Notes: a model not told the origin generated them from the sequence alone. Positions 44,624-53,983 are shown, counted from the stretch's first letter. The stretch is DNA of 64,000 nt from Bacillus infantis (GCF_020171945.1 NZ_JAIVAP010000001.1:186001-250000), one strand, 5' to 3'. A program made the numbers and translations.

Positions 44624-44769
44624 TTGCATCTATGGTTTTTTGGTGATATATTTAGTGAGCGATGAGCTAATTGAATAAGCCGGCGGGCGCTCCTTTAATG
44701 GAAATGCACGATGTGGCGTGCAGCCTGCCGCCTCAATACGCAAGACCCCCTGTTTCAGGGGGTCTTTTT
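44624..44769 (+). ncRNA. Candidate small RNA: orphan promoter, two hairpins and a terminator
   Basis: TTGCAT (44624-44629), a 17-base spacer and TATATT (44647-44652) form a promoter facing plus, where no plus-strand gene follows. A transcript from about 44659 would be ~110 nt. It contains a stem GGCGGGC/GCCTGCC with an unpaired CTCCTTTAATGG segment (complementary to Shine-Dalgarno sequences) and an inner 6-bp hairpin TGCACG-atgtgg-CGTGCA. It ends in a perfect terminator AAGACCCCCTG-ttt-CAGGGGGTCTT plus T run (44742-44769), with a T run only on the plus side. I do not recognise the family. Confidence 0.55.
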
Positions 44770-44853
44770 ATGTTTCCTGTTTTCCTATTAAAAGTTAATC
44801 TTTCTCACTTTTCCTGTATGTGGAAAATGGTTTTTCATTAGATCAAGGCTCAC

Positions 44854-47091
44854 TCACAGGAATTGCGATTCAATATACCCGGCAATGCTTTCTGATTGGA
44901 ATCTGACAGCAATATAAGGAGGCCTGATGCCTTTATGGCTGTAAAAAGGCATTCCCAGCCATAAAGTGCGGCTGTCAATGCTTATAAAAGGAAACGGTAC
45001 ATCTTTCTGAATGAACGCAGCGTGCTTCAGCGCCTCATGCCTTTTGTCTGAAATCAGCGTGACACTCGCTCTTCCAGGAACTCCGTTCACTATTCTGGTC
45101 CATTCCCCGTCCAATGCATGGGTAGCTGGCAGCGCAATGACAATGGATGATCTTGCCTGGTATATATCATTTTCAACTTTGCCGGTTTTTCTGCTATGTG
45201 TCCATTGAAGCGCAGGATGCTGATTTTTGATCCATTTGCCGATGCTTGAAGGCGATACAGCATGCCCCATTTTCAGCTGATGCTCTGCCAGCTTTCGCCA
45301 TGTTTTTCCTGCATATACTTTTTCCTTGATAAACTGGGTATCCCCTACCTGGATGAACTTTCCCCTAGTCCTGGTGACAGCTACATTTATCAGTCTTTCA
45401 CTGTCTTTTCCTGTCATAAGCATACCTGCTTTTTCAAAAGGAAAGCTGTCAACAGTGTCAAAGACCATAACATCCCTCTCGCTTCCCTGAAACCGGTGTA
45501 CAGTCGCTGCAACAATGCCTGCAGCTGCAGTTTCAGAGCTGTATACCTCCTCCATGAACTGTTCCATCAATGAAGCCTGGATTCTGTATGGAGCAGCATA
45601 TCCGATTGATCTTGCCCCACCCAGATATGCCTCATGAATCAGCTGGAAAGATAGGGCAAGATGAAGAAGATTGCTCCTTGAGCCGCTGTTATTGTCCTTC
45701 AGGCCATACCTTCCCATTTCTGAGCTGTCAACCATTACCGATGCCATATCCTTGAAAGGCTTGAGTCCGGATATCCCCTCCCTCAGTTCTTCAGTACCTT
45801 CAAAGTCTGTGACAAGTGAATGGTAGATATGTTTATTGGTAAAAGCAGAAATAGCCGGATGCATCCTTCTTTGTTCTTTCAGCAAAAACAAATGGGGATG
45901 CAGCTGTCCATTCCCGACTGCAGAGGCTACACCTGAGTGGTGGAATATGTCCTCTTTCAGCCATTTGCCAGCCAGTTCGCTTCTGGAAGCGGCGATTGGC
46001 GGGAGCTGCTTGAAGTCCCCGCATATAATGATCCTTTTCCCCAGGGAAGCTGCAAGTGCAGCCTGCGGGACATATGCCATGCTGGCTTCATCCACAATGA
46101 CAAGATCATAAATGCTCTCATAAATTGCAGGATCTCCTGCTGCCCTGGCAAGTGTGGTCCCGATAATCCCGGCATCCTTCACATATTCAATTTCCTTTTT
46201 CCTGATCTTCTCCAATACAGCTGCAAGCTTTGTTTCAATTTCGACCAGTTTTTCGGAATCTCTTTTGCTGAAAGAACGCCTCAAATCAGATTTTAACAGC
46301 CTTTTTTCTTCCATCAGCTGAGATTTCTTATCCGCCAGGTCTGGGTGGTGTTTTTCAATGAGCCTGTCGGCGTGAAAAAGTCCCCCTGCATTAGCTTCGC
46401 TGCTGCTTCTTGTTCCATACCTGAGGATATCTCCGTCCTTAGGTTTCGATTTGCGGGACGAGAAGGCGGCGATTTCGGCCATCAGTACATCTACGGCCTG
46501 GTTGCTGTGTGAGAGAACGAGAACCTTCTGCTTTTTGAAATACTTATTAGCTGCTGTCCTGGCAAGCGTATATGTTTTACCTGTCCCCGGAGGCCCCCAG
46601 ACAAATGTAACCGGGTTATACTTGGATCTCAAAATGAGTTCATGGACAGGCGATCTAGCCTTACCTGCCGGATGGGCTGCCGGCATGGATGGGTCCATCA
46701 GTTTTTTGATCCGCAGCCTCTTGGTTTTGCTTTTATTTATATCATCCAGCCGCTGGATGAGCTGGTCGATCAGCTCCCAGGGATCATGATGCAGGGTAGC
46801 AAATTGCAGCTCATCACCCAAATACTGTTCGGATGCAACAATGATGTTCCTGCCTTCAGAAGACAGAATCCTTCCTTCCGCTTTTCTATGCCCCCAGCTG
46901 ATTTTCACCCGTGAACCAATAGGCACAAGCAGTGCAGATTCTGTTTCGAAAAAATAAACAAACCCTTCATGGCTTGATATCAGAATGCCATTGTGAAGGG
47001 AATATTTACTGCTTCCGTAATTTTTCATATGCTGTATTTCTGATTGAAGGGCCTTTTGCCATTCTGCTATATATCTTTTTGTGCTGCTCAT
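44854..47091 (-). CDS. UPF1/DNA2-like superfamily 1 helicase
   Basis: A 745-residue AAA-type SF1B helicase. Residues ~1-110 form a small beta-rich N-terminal region. Walker A is FVWGPPGTGKTYTLA near 170, followed by LVLSHSNQAVDVLMAEI. DIVIVDEAS-like LVIVDEASMAYVPQAA lies near 333, and QGSERDVMVFDTVDS plus NVAVTRTRGKFIQVGD near 570-610 are motifs V-VI. The substrate (RNA, DNA or R-loop) is unknown. ATG at 47091 (MSSTKRY) has AAAGGAAG upstream. It stands alone and ends without a clear terminator on its strand. Confidence 0.85.
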   Translation of the reverse strand: MSSTKRYIAEWQKALQSEIQHMKNYGSSKYSLHNGILISSHEGFVYFFETESALLVPIGSRVKISWGHRKAEGRILSSEGRNIIVASEQYLGDELQFATLHHDPWELIDQLIQRLDDINKSKTKRLRIKKLMDPSMPAAHPAGKARSPVHELILRSKYNPVTFVWGPPGTGKTYTLARTAANKYFKKQKVLVLSHSNQAVDVLMAEIAAFSSRKSKPKDGDILRYGTRSSSEANAGGLFHADRLIEKHHPDLADKKSQLMEEKRLLKSDLRRSFSKRDSEKLVEIETKLAAVLEKIRKKEIEYVKDAGIIGTTLARAAGDPAIYESIYDLVIVDEASMAYVPQAALAASLGKRIIICGDFKQLPPIAASRSELAGKWLKEDIFHHSGVASAVGNGQLHPHLFLLKEQRRMHPAISAFTNKHIYHSLVTDFEGTEELREGISGLKPFKDMASVMVDSSEMGRYGLKDNNSGSRSNLLHLALSFQLIHEAYLGGARSIGYAAPYRIQASLMEQFMEEVYSSETAAAGIVAATVHRFQGSERDVMVFDTVDSFPFEKAGMLMTGKDSERLINVAVTRTRGKFIQVGDTQFIKEKVYAGKTWRKLAEHQLKMGHAVSPSSIGKWIKNQHPALQWTHSRKTGKVENDIYQARSSIVIALPATHALDGEWTRIVNGVPGRASVTLISDKRHEALKHAAFIQKDVPFPFISIDSRTLWLGMPFYSHKGIRPPYIAVRFQSESIAGYIESQFL

Positions 47092-47205
47092 CCTATTTCT
47101 TCCTTTACTCAACAATCACCATTGCTTCTCATTTAGAAGGAGCTCGGCCATTTTAATGAAAGATAATATAACACGGCCTTAGCCAAAAATCCAATCTGCC
47201 CTTTA

Positions 47206-48426
47206 TTAAGCACTCCCAGCTTCCTGCTGGTTTTTAGTCCTGGCGGTAATGAATGTACGCACCATAATCAGCAGGGTGATCAGGATCAGAGTTCCATGAA
47301 AGAATGCAGCAAGCACCGGCAGGCCGGTCTTGTCAAGGACAGCCGGAGCCAGAATAAATCCGCATGCGAAACCGAGCGATTTCAGAAGCATGCCTACCCC
47401 AAATATCCTGCCCCTTATATGATTGTCCGATTTTTGGAGAATGGTTGCGTGCAGGGTGGTAAAAGCTGCGTCAAAAATACCGGTAAGAAAGGCAACCAGT
47501 AATATTACAGGGATATAGCTGCTTGATAAAAAGATGATGAATCCTGATGACATCAGAATCGCAGAAATGAAGCATGCAAGATAGACCCTGCTTCCCCTTG
47601 CCCATTTGAGCCTGGGCAGCAGGAAGGCTGACAGTATGGATCCGATTCCCCATGTACTCCAAATCATTCCATAATAAAAGCTTTGTCTGTAAGGATTAAG
47701 CGCTTCGGCTAAAATCGGAATCCCTAGATTATGGGAGCTTCCGGCAAAAGAGCCTGCAAGAAAGACAATGTTGACGAGCATGAGCATCGGTGCGAGCTTT
47801 AAATAAGCATAAACCTCTTTTATATCAGATGAAATGGAAGCGAGCTTCCCTTGAAGGGTTGATTGAACGACAGATTTCCTGCCAGGTGCCGATTTCCATT
47901 TAAGCAGCATCAGTACAGCGGCAGACAGGAAATAGGTAGCTGAATCAATAATCAGTGTAATATGGTAGCCTAAAATATCTGTCAAGATGCCAGCCGCCAG
48001 AAATCCGGCGACCAGACTGGCGGATGTGAGCCTTGAAATGAGCGCATTCGTCTCAAGCACCTTATTCTCTCCAAAGATCTGGGGGATTTCCGCATTGAAG
48101 CTGACCATAAAGCTGCTGTTGGAAAAACCGATAGCAAAGGATACGAGTATAATCATATAGGGTGTTGGAAAAGGAATCAGCGACAAAATTAAAATGCCCC
48201 TTGCCAGGTCGCTGATAATCATGATCTTCCTTCTGTCGAACCGGTCTGCCAGTATGCCTGAAAAGATACTCGAAAACACGCCGCCAGCTGTCCTGAATGC
48301 CATTGCGGCAGCCATCCACCCGGTGCTTCCTGTTGTGGCATATATGATGACATTCAGAACAATTGTATCCATAAATGTGCCAAAATCTGAAAAAGCTTTT
48401 ACATATAACAATATTTTTCTGTTCAT
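47206..48426 (-). CDS. MFS transporter (drug/macrolide exporter-like)
   Basis: A 406-residue polytopic membrane protein with about twelve hydrophobic helices. The loop between TM2 and TM3 reads SGILADRFDRRKIMIISDLARG, the MFS motif A (G-x-x-x-D-R-x-x-R-R). Its N-terminal region (MNRKILLYVKAFSDFGTF) is like the macrolide-efflux MefA/YfiS-type group. Substrate unknown. A GGAG site precedes the ATG. Monocistronic. Confidence 0.87.
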   Translation of the reverse strand: MNRKILLYVKAFSDFGTFMDTIVLNVIIYATTGSTGWMAAAMAFRTAGGVFSSIFSGILADRFDRRKIMIISDLARGILILSLIPFPTPYMIILVSFAIGFSNSSFMVSFNAEIPQIFGENKVLETNALISRLTSASLVAGFLAAGILTDILGYHITLIIDSATYFLSAAVLMLLKWKSAPGRKSVVQSTLQGKLASISSDIKEVYAYLKLAPMLMLVNIVFLAGSFAGSSHNLGIPILAEALNPYRQSFYYGMIWSTWGIGSILSAFLLPRLKWARGSRVYLACFISAILMSSGFIIFLSSSYIPVILLVAFLTGIFDAAFTTLHATILQKSDNHIRGRIFGVGMLLKSLGFACGFILAPAVLDKTGLPVLAAFFHGTLILITLLIMVRTFITARTKNQQEAGSA

Positions 48427-48502
48427 TGCTTTACTCCAGTGCAGTTTTTGTCTATTTTATCCGGTAACTGAAAGTTTCGCAATACGAAATTTCCAGGCAA
48501 AT

Positions 48503-48534
48503 AAAAAAGAAGTGCTCTTGAGAAGCACTTCTTT
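48503..48534 (-). terminator. Terminator of the CAP-domain lipoprotein gene
   Basis: AGAAGTGCT/AGCACTTCT stem followed by TTTTTTATTTG on the minus strand. Confidence 0.85.
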
Positions 48535-48541
48535 TCTCCTT

Positions 48542-49465
48542 CTATTTTCCAATGAACATTTGTGTCCAGTAATTTCCTTCACCTGTATGGCCAACCCCTA
48601 TGTGTGTAAAATTGCTGCTGAGAATATTTTTACGGTGCCCTTCACTCTTCATCCAGGCATCGACGACTTCCTCAGCAGATCTTTGGCCCATGGCAATGTT
48701 TTCGCCTGCTGTGGAGTACTCAACTCCAAAGTCCCTCATCATATCAAAGGGGGAGCCATAAGTCGGACTGGTATGGGAAAAATAATTCTTCGCCTGCATA
48801 TCATCCGATTTTTCCTGTGCGACGCCGCTCAGTGAATTGTCTGCCTTCAGTGCAGAAAGCCCATTCTTCGTTCTTTCTGCGTTAGTCAGCTCAATAACCT
48901 TTGATTCCATATCGCTGATGCTTTGGTCAGTGTTTCCAGCCTTTTGCTGTCCCTGTTCCCCAGCAGCATTCTGCCCTTGATCAGGCTGTCCGGCGCCACC
49001 CTGGCCGCCAGGCGCTGTTCCCTGGCCTGCTCCATACTGTGTGCCAGGGTCCATGCCTGTTCCTTGGCCTGCTCCATACTGTGCGCCGGGATCGATGCCT
49101 GCACCCTGACCTGCTTCGTTCTGGCCTGGAGCCGCCGGCTGTCCTTCCTGACCTCTTTCTTCACCCGTATAAAAACGGAACATGCCATTTCCCTGCTGTT
49201 CTCCATGAGGGAAGTCTTTGCTTGGCATGCCTGTGCTATAACTATTCGGATCAATCGTAATATAGCCATTGTTGACTTCCTGAAGGCTTTCCATCATTCC
49301 GTTTTGCTGGCTGCTGCGGTCATTTAAAAAGTTTGATTGCCCCTGTCTGCCATTCCCGGCATTAAGTGTGTTAAGGCCGCCCTGCCTGTCATCCGCCGCA
49401 TTATTAGAGGCGCAGCCAGACACCATGATTACTGCAATAGCCGCTGGCAAAAAGCTGAATTTCAT
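48542..49465 (-). CDS. CAP-domain (YkwD/SCP-like) lipoprotein
   Basis: A 307-residue exported lipoprotein. The signal peptide MKFSFLPAAIAVIMVSGC ends in a lipobox with the acylated Cys. A ~140-residue Gln/Gly/Asn-rich linker follows, containing two 14-residue repeats (DPGxQYGAGQGTG-type). The C-terminal CAP domain begins IELTNAERTKNGLSALKAD and holds YFSHTSPTYGSPFDMM, AGENIAMGQRSAEEVVDAWMKS and HRKNIL. CAP proteins of this kind are found in spore or cell-surface layers of Bacillus; the activity is unknown. A GTG nine bases upstream is also in frame. Confidence 0.87.
   Translation of the reverse strand: MKFSFLPAAIAVIMVSGCASNNAADDRQGGLNTLNAGNGRQGQSNFLNDRSSQQNGMMESLQEVNNGYITIDPNSYSTGMPSKDFPHGEQQGNGMFRFYTGEERGQEGQPAAPGQNEAGQGAGIDPGAQYGAGQGTGMDPGTQYGAGQGTAPGGQGGAGQPDQGQNAAGEQGQQKAGNTDQSISDMESKVIELTNAERTKNGLSALKADNSLSGVAQEKSDDMQAKNYFSHTSPTYGSPFDMMRDFGVEYSTAGENIAMGQRSAEEVVDAWMKSEGHRKNILSSNFTHIGVGHTGEGNYWTQMFIGK
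49021..49104 (-). repeat. Two 42-bp tandem repeats in the linker of the CAP lipoprotein
   Basis: The plus-strand stretches beginning ctggcctgctccatactgtg at about 49022 and ttggcctgctccatactgtg at about 49064 are near-identical, with a 42-base period. They encode the repeated peptide DPGxQYGAGQGTG. Such a repeat can expand or contract by slippage. Confidence 0.8.
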
Positions 49466-49576
49466 TTTGCTCACTCTGTTAACCCCATTTCATAATAATT
49501 TAACGGTCTTATTTTGCACTGCAGGACCGATTTATTATGAATGGTATTATTTTCAGCAGAGTAACTAAGAAGCCTC

Positions 49577-50848
49577 CTATTCCTGCCGCACGACATAATA
49601 GTTGTCATATAGGGCGAGCCAGCTTTGAGGGGCACGGAGGCTGATTTGCCAGAAAGTTGTGCCCAGGAGCTGATACCGGTCCATAAGCAGGTATTTCTGC
49701 ATATAGCTGCGGATATCATCGAACCAGACTATATGAAGCTGCCCATCATCATAATAATTGAAGGATGGTGCTGCCTTTTTGCTGTCATATTGGATATTTG
49801 CCCCTTTTTCTATCGCGCGGTTCTGTGCCTGGAGAACTGCCAGAGAAACAGTCCTGTTGTCAGGTCCGGATTTATCATATCCATATAGGGGCAGGGCAAT
49901 CTGCAGTTTTCCGGGAGGGATCTTGGTAATGGCGTACTTGACGACATCTTCCATCCAAGGCAGCGGTGAAACGGGTTCAGGCGGGCCGCCTGGATAACCG
50001 TAATCGATTGTCATTACGGCAACAATATCTGCGGCAGCACTGATTGCCTCATAATCATAGGCGCCTATGATCCTGTTTGCAGGAATATCCTCTGTTTTTG
50101 CATGAACATTGACATGCAGAATCAAATTTCCAAGGGCGTCCTTCAGCTCAGCAAGAAATCTTGAAAAGCTGTTTCTTTGCGGAGGGGGTATGAATTCAAA
50201 ATCGATGCTGACACCGCTGTACCCCTTTTCTTTAGCCAGGCTGGCAATACTGCTGATCAGATTGGCTGTATACCGTCTGTCTCCCAGCACTCTTCCGGCC
50301 AGTTCAGGATCAAAGTTGCCATTCTGATAATTGCGGATCATGAGCAGCGGGAGGATGCCCAGCTCTTTGCTTTTATTGATCATAGAGTTGTCATCAAGGA
50401 GCTTGTAGGCTGTCCCGTCTGCCTGAAATGAATAGGCAGTAATGGCAAGATAGGTAAGCAGTGGTGAGATTCCTTCCAATATAGGGAAAAGAGCCTCGGC
50501 ATTATAAGGCAAAATAAAACCAAGTGTCTGAATGCCGTATTTAAGCGGTGAAGGAATGAAAATGCTCTGTCCTGGCTGAAGATTATATGGATTCAAGCCG
50601 GGATTGGCTTTGAGGATGGAATCAATTCGTGTCTGATAGAAAAGGGAGAGCTTGTAAACAGTGTCTCCCTCCCTTATTATATGTGAGCGGACAGGCAGAT
50701 TGTCCAGAGGAATATACAGTGCCAGCCCGGGCACTATTTCATTGGCATCATTCAATCCATTAAGAAGTAATATGTCGGCTGGGGAAACAGAATATGCATT
50801 GGCGATCTGCCATAAGGTGTCACCGTATGATACAACATGGATTCCCAT
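49577..50848 (-). CDS. LysM and glycoside hydrolase family 18 protein (YaaH/SleL-like)
   Basis: A 423-residue peptidoglycan-binding glycosidase. Two LysM domains (residues ~2-46 and ~53-98, each with the GDTLWQIA / GDTVYKLS pattern) precede a GH18 barrel. The catalytic segment is YSGVSIDFEF with the proton donor at E218; the first Asp of the usual DxxDxDxE is a Ser here, as the motif reads SIDFE. Related YaaH/SleL enzymes are N-acetylglucosaminidases acting on spore cortex fragments. No signal peptide is present, as is usual for spore coat/cortex proteins. Confidence 0.88.
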   Translation of the reverse strand: MGIHVVSYGDTLWQIANAYSVSPADILLLNGLNDANEIVPGLALYIPLDNLPVRSHIIREGDTVYKLSLFYQTRIDSILKANPGLNPYNLQPGQSIFIPSPLKYGIQTLGFILPYNAEALFPILEGISPLLTYLAITAYSFQADGTAYKLLDDNSMINKSKELGILPLLMIRNYQNGNFDPELAGRVLGDRRYTANLISSIASLAKEKGYSGVSIDFEFIPPPQRNSFSRFLAELKDALGNLILHVNVHAKTEDIPANRIIGAYDYEAISAAADIVAVMTIDYGYPGGPPEPVSPLPWMEDVVKYAITKIPPGKLQIALPLYGYDKSGPDNRTVSLAVLQAQNRAIEKGANIQYDSKKAAPSFNYYDDGQLHIVWFDDIRSYMQKYLLMDRYQLLGTTFWQISLRAPQSWLALYDNYYVVRQE

Positions 50849-50942
50849 TGCAGCACCTCAGATAGGTTTTTAATACCATCATATGGAGCTCCCTTATATA
50901 ATAGAATGTAAGATAGCTTAAAAGGTCCAGATCTCCTTTTAA

Positions 50943-50973
50943 AAGAAAAAACAGGGCATTCAGCGCCCTGTTT
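50943..50973 (-). terminator. Terminator of the 90-aa hypothetical gene
   Basis: AAACAGGGC/GCCCTGTTT stem followed by TTTCTTTT on the minus strand. Confidence 0.8.
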
Positions 50974-50983
50974 CAATATCTCA

Positions 50984-51256
50984 TTAATTTTTGCTGTAGT
51001 CATCTGTATCCGGTGAAACCATTCCTCCGGCCCCTGAAGTATTAACATCCGGATCAACGCCTTCAGGCTGGGAAGGAAGCTTATGGTGTTTATATTCTTT
51101 ATTGTTTTCATCCGCCAAGGGGGTCTGGCTGTGGTTTTTCTCATCTATGGAAAGAATCTCAAACTCAGTGCCCTGCAAATACCCCTCAAGCTTTGTCCTC
51201 ATATCATTATTATCTATCTTTCCTTCATAACGAAGCTGAGCATTGACAGTTATCAT
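50984..51256 (-). CDS. Hypothetical 90-aa protein
   Basis: No family recognised. It starts MITVNAQLRYEGKIDNNDMR, which looks like a strand-helix element, and the second half (SQPEGVDPDVNTSGAGGMVS) is Pro/Gly/Ser-rich and probably disordered. ATG at 51256 lies ten bases after AAAGGA; a TTG at 51262 in frame is four bases after it. It precedes its own terminator and follows the small lipoprotein gene by about 50 bases on the same strand, so the two may be cotranscribed. Confidence 0.6.
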   Translation of the reverse strand: MITVNAQLRYEGKIDNNDMRTKLEGYLQGTEFEILSIDEKNHSQTPLADENNKEYKHHKLPSQPEGVDPDVNTSGAGGMVSPDTDDYSKN

Positions 51257-51303
51257 AAACAATCCGTCCTTTCACTTTTTAATAAGTCCTTTTATGCTTA
51301 CGG

Positions 51304-51735
51304 TCAAGAAGATGTACCAGGGGTTGCTTCGCCCTTTAGTGTTTCTTTTGCTTCTTCAATCGTTGTAAATACCAATACGTCTGTTACCTCCTGCCCGTCA
51401 TGTGATACTGCAAGGAAGCCGTCTGCAAGCTGAAGGATATCTGCCAGGGTCCCTTCCTCGCCGCCGTCAAGCTTGACCGATTCTTTAAAGTCCAGCTGCC
51501 CTTTTTCAGCCCATGACTGAACTTCGGCTGAATAGGTCCCATAGTCCATTCCTTCAGTAATCCGGTCATCAAGCTCACCTGCACTGAGCTTTTTCTCTTC
51601 TCCTTCTGTATTAGTCTGTTCGTTATACCCTTCTGTCGTATTTTCCTCATCTGATACGGTTTCTTTGTCATCCTCGGCACCGCAGCCTGAAAGCATTAGG
51701 GCTGCAGCGGCTGCCAGGGTGTATATCTTTTTCAC
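51304..51735 (-). CDS. Small acidic lipoprotein of unknown function
   Basis: A 143-residue exported lipoprotein. The signal MKKIYTLAAAAALMLSGC has a clear lipobox. A Glu/Thr/Asn-rich linker follows, then a compact domain (LDDRITEGMDYGTYSAEVQSW ... LAVSHDGQEVTDVLVFTTIEEA). Not assigned to a family. Start is GTG at 51735 with GAGGAGTG upstream. Confidence 0.7.
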   Translation of the reverse strand: MKKIYTLAAAAALMLSGCGAEDDKETVSDEENTTEGYNEQTNTEGEEKKLSAGELDDRITEGMDYGTYSAEVQSWAEKGQLDFKESVKLDGGEEGTLADILQLADGFLAVSHDGQEVTDVLVFTTIEEAKETLKGEATPGTSS

Positions 51736-52053
51736 CGGAATCCACTCCTCTGCAATTGGTTTTGTTACAATGTTAATACCCGTTTATCCAAAGAACATTC
51801 ATCTTAAATGCGGTTCTTCACAGCAGAACATTAATTAAACTCTTTTTGTGCTATGTGCTGATTCTGTATTTCAGTGAATTACTGTTACACACTCGTCCAG
51901 CTGTGCTTAAGTCTGGCTGATTGTACCTGTAATCAACAGAGGAGAGTAGCATACAGCCTAAAAATTAGAATTCGTGCTGCATATGGAAAAAAATTGCCTT
52001 TCCTAAAACCGTGAATTCAACTATAATGAACTGTTAGGAAAGGAGGGTGTAAA
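51736..52053. other. 318-bp divergent intergenic region
   Basis: It separates the small lipoprotein (minus) from the exonuclease (plus). A TATAAT at 52022-52027 lies 27 bases before the exonuclease start; the matching -35 is poor (TTTCCT). No ORF, repeat or strong hairpin is seen otherwise. Confidence 0.5.
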
Positions 52054-53016
52054 ATGGCTGAACTGACGCAATATGTTTTTTTTGACTTTGAGATGCTCTG
52101 TTCGAACAAAGGGATGCTGTTTGAAGATATGGAGGCAATCAGGCTTGGTGCAGTAAAATATGATCTGCTTACAGAGGAGCTTTCATTTTTCGATGAATAT
52201 ATAAAGCCGGAAAATCATAAGCCGCTCAGTATGTTCTGCAAAAGGCTGACTGGCATTGAAGATAAGGATCTTCGGGATGCAGACGGATTTGCTGATGTAT
52301 TTACCACCTTTCTTTACTGGGTGAATGGAGTAAAGAAAACCAGATTTTATTCTTGGTCAAAAAGCGATCTGTCCCGCCTGAATGCTGATGCAGACAGACA
52401 TGGGATCCCGGCTGCCACGATTGAAAAAATTAATGCCAGATATGTCGACTTCCAGGAAGTGTTCTCAAACCGTGCTGCTAATAATACACCCTCTGTTGAA
52501 AATGCCCTGGGACTGTATGGACTGGATTTTGTAGGTGAAACGCATAACCCGATGTTCGACTCCTACAATACATTGCGCATATTTTTTGCTTTTGAGCGGA
52601 ATCCCCAGCTCACTGAAAAAATTATGGCTGAAAGATTCATTCTGCCGGGGAGAACACTCAGCATAGATCAGATCAATGTTGAGGTGAAAAGCCAGTTTGC
52701 CAGGGATATAGAAGAGTTTTTTTCCAGTCTGCAATGGATCTACAAAATGAAGGAAGCGCAGCAGCTTGTCAAAAAAGCGAAAAGAATATGCAAGAGATAT
52801 AAAAATGTCGCTGGCAGCACTTCCGGCATCTTTGATGAAGAACTTCGGAAAGATGCTAATGATTTTATCCTTTTTTACGAAGGTCTTAAGAAAAATTACC
52901 TGGAGCATATCACCTATTCGTCCAGAATCCTGATTCTGGATGAAGAGAATTTTTCCTACAGGAAGCTCCTTTTGGCGCGGGCCTCCGTGGATGGGCAAGA
53001 CCGGCAAGCCGTTTAA
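52054..53016 (+). CDS. DEDDh 3'-5' exonuclease-like protein
   Basis: A 320-residue protein with an N-terminal RNase T/DnaQ-like exonuclease domain (residues ~5-180). The DEDDh acids are in YVFFDFEML (D, E), the middle Asp probably in WSKSDLSRL, and the terminal His-Asp pair in ETHNPMFDSYNTLRIF. About 120 helical, lysine-rich residues follow with no known domain. It resembles Bacillus KapD-type exonucleases at the N-terminus. AAAGGAGGGTG precedes the ATG. Confidence 0.8.
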   Translation: MAELTQYVFFDFEMLCSNKGMLFEDMEAIRLGAVKYDLLTEELSFFDEYIKPENHKPLSMFCKRLTGIEDKDLRDADGFADVFTTFLYWVNGVKKTRFYSWSKSDLSRLNADADRHGIPAATIEKINARYVDFQEVFSNRAANNTPSVENALGLYGLDFVGETHNPMFDSYNTLRIFFAFERNPQLTEKIMAERFILPGRTLSIDQINVEVKSQFARDIEEFFSSLQWIYKMKEAQQLVKKAKRICKRYKNVAGSTSGIFDEELRKDANDFILFYEGLKKNYLEHITYSSRILILDEENFSYRKLLLARASVDGQDRQAV

Positions 53017-53069
53017 GGCTTACCGATACATATTGATTAATTTAACTTCATGATGAGGAGCTGTATAGG

Positions 53070-53972
53070 ATGGAAAGAATAAAACTTAGCGAGGATCTGT
53101 CATTTTCCAGGATTATCCATGGGTTATGGAGGCTTGCTGACTGGAATCAGACAGACGAAGAGACGCTGTCGTTAATTGAATACTGCCTGGAGATGGGCAT
53201 CACTACCTTTGACCATGCCGATATTTATGGTGGCTACACATGCGAGAATCTGTTTGGGAGAGCGCTGGCTCTAAAGCCTGAATTAAGAGAAAAGATGGAG
53301 CTTGTATCTAAATGCGGAATTGTCCTCCAATCACCCAATAAGCCGCATCATAAGTCCCACCACTATAATACAAGCCGTGAGCATATCCTGGAGTCGGTCG
53401 ATCATTCCTTAAAGAATTTAGGGACAGACTATCTGGATGCATTGCTTATACATCGTCCTGATCCTTTCATGGATCCTGAACAGACCGCACAGGCGTTCAT
53501 CGAACTGAAGAATGCGGGAAAGGTCAGGAATTTTGGCGTTTCCAACTTTAAAAATCACCAATTCGATATGCTTCAATCTTACCTGCCATTTAAGCTGGTC
53601 ACAAACCAGATTGAGCTTTCAGCTTATCACCTTGAAAATTTTGAAGACGGTACACTTAATCATTGCCAGGAAAAAAGGGTTGCACCTATGGCCTGGTCAC
53701 CTCTAGCCGGAGGAAAAATCTTCTCGGTTCAGGATGAAAGGGCACAAAGGCTTCAGGATACCCTGAAAAATATAGCAGGGGAAATAGGAGCCAGTGATAT
53801 TGATGAAGTCCTCTATGCCTGGCTTCTGAACCATCCGGCGCAGATTATGCCGATCATTGGGTCCGGCAAAAAACACAGAATAGAAAAAGCAATCAACAGC
53901 CTGAAACTGAAGCTGGATAACCATCAATGGTTTGAAATTCTTCAAAGCTCCATGGGTCATGATGTGCCATAA
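53070..53972 (+). CDS. Aldo/keto reductase
   Basis: NADP-dependent reductase of 300 aa, YdhF-like. The catalytic tetrad is visible: Asp and Tyr in TTFDHADIYGGY, Lys in LVSKCGIVLQ and His in LLIHRPDPFMD. VRNFGVSNFKNHQ and PIIGSGKKHRIEKAI complete the barrel and cofactor site. Starts 53 bases after the exonuclease gene with a GAGGAG site, so the two are probably one transcript. Substrate unknown. Confidence 0.9.
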   Translation: MERIKLSEDLSFSRIIHGLWRLADWNQTDEETLSLIEYCLEMGITTFDHADIYGGYTCENLFGRALALKPELREKMELVSKCGIVLQSPNKPHHKSHHYNTSREHILESVDHSLKNLGTDYLDALLIHRPDPFMDPEQTAQAFIELKNAGKVRNFGVSNFKNHQFDMLQSYLPFKLVTNQIELSAYHLENFEDGTLNHCQEKRVAPMAWSPLAGGKIFSVQDERAQRLQDTLKNIAGEIGASDIDEVLYAWLLNHPAQIMPIIGSGKKHRIEKAINSLKLKLDNHQWFEILQSSMGHDVP

Positions 53973-53983
53973 CTAACAGACAT

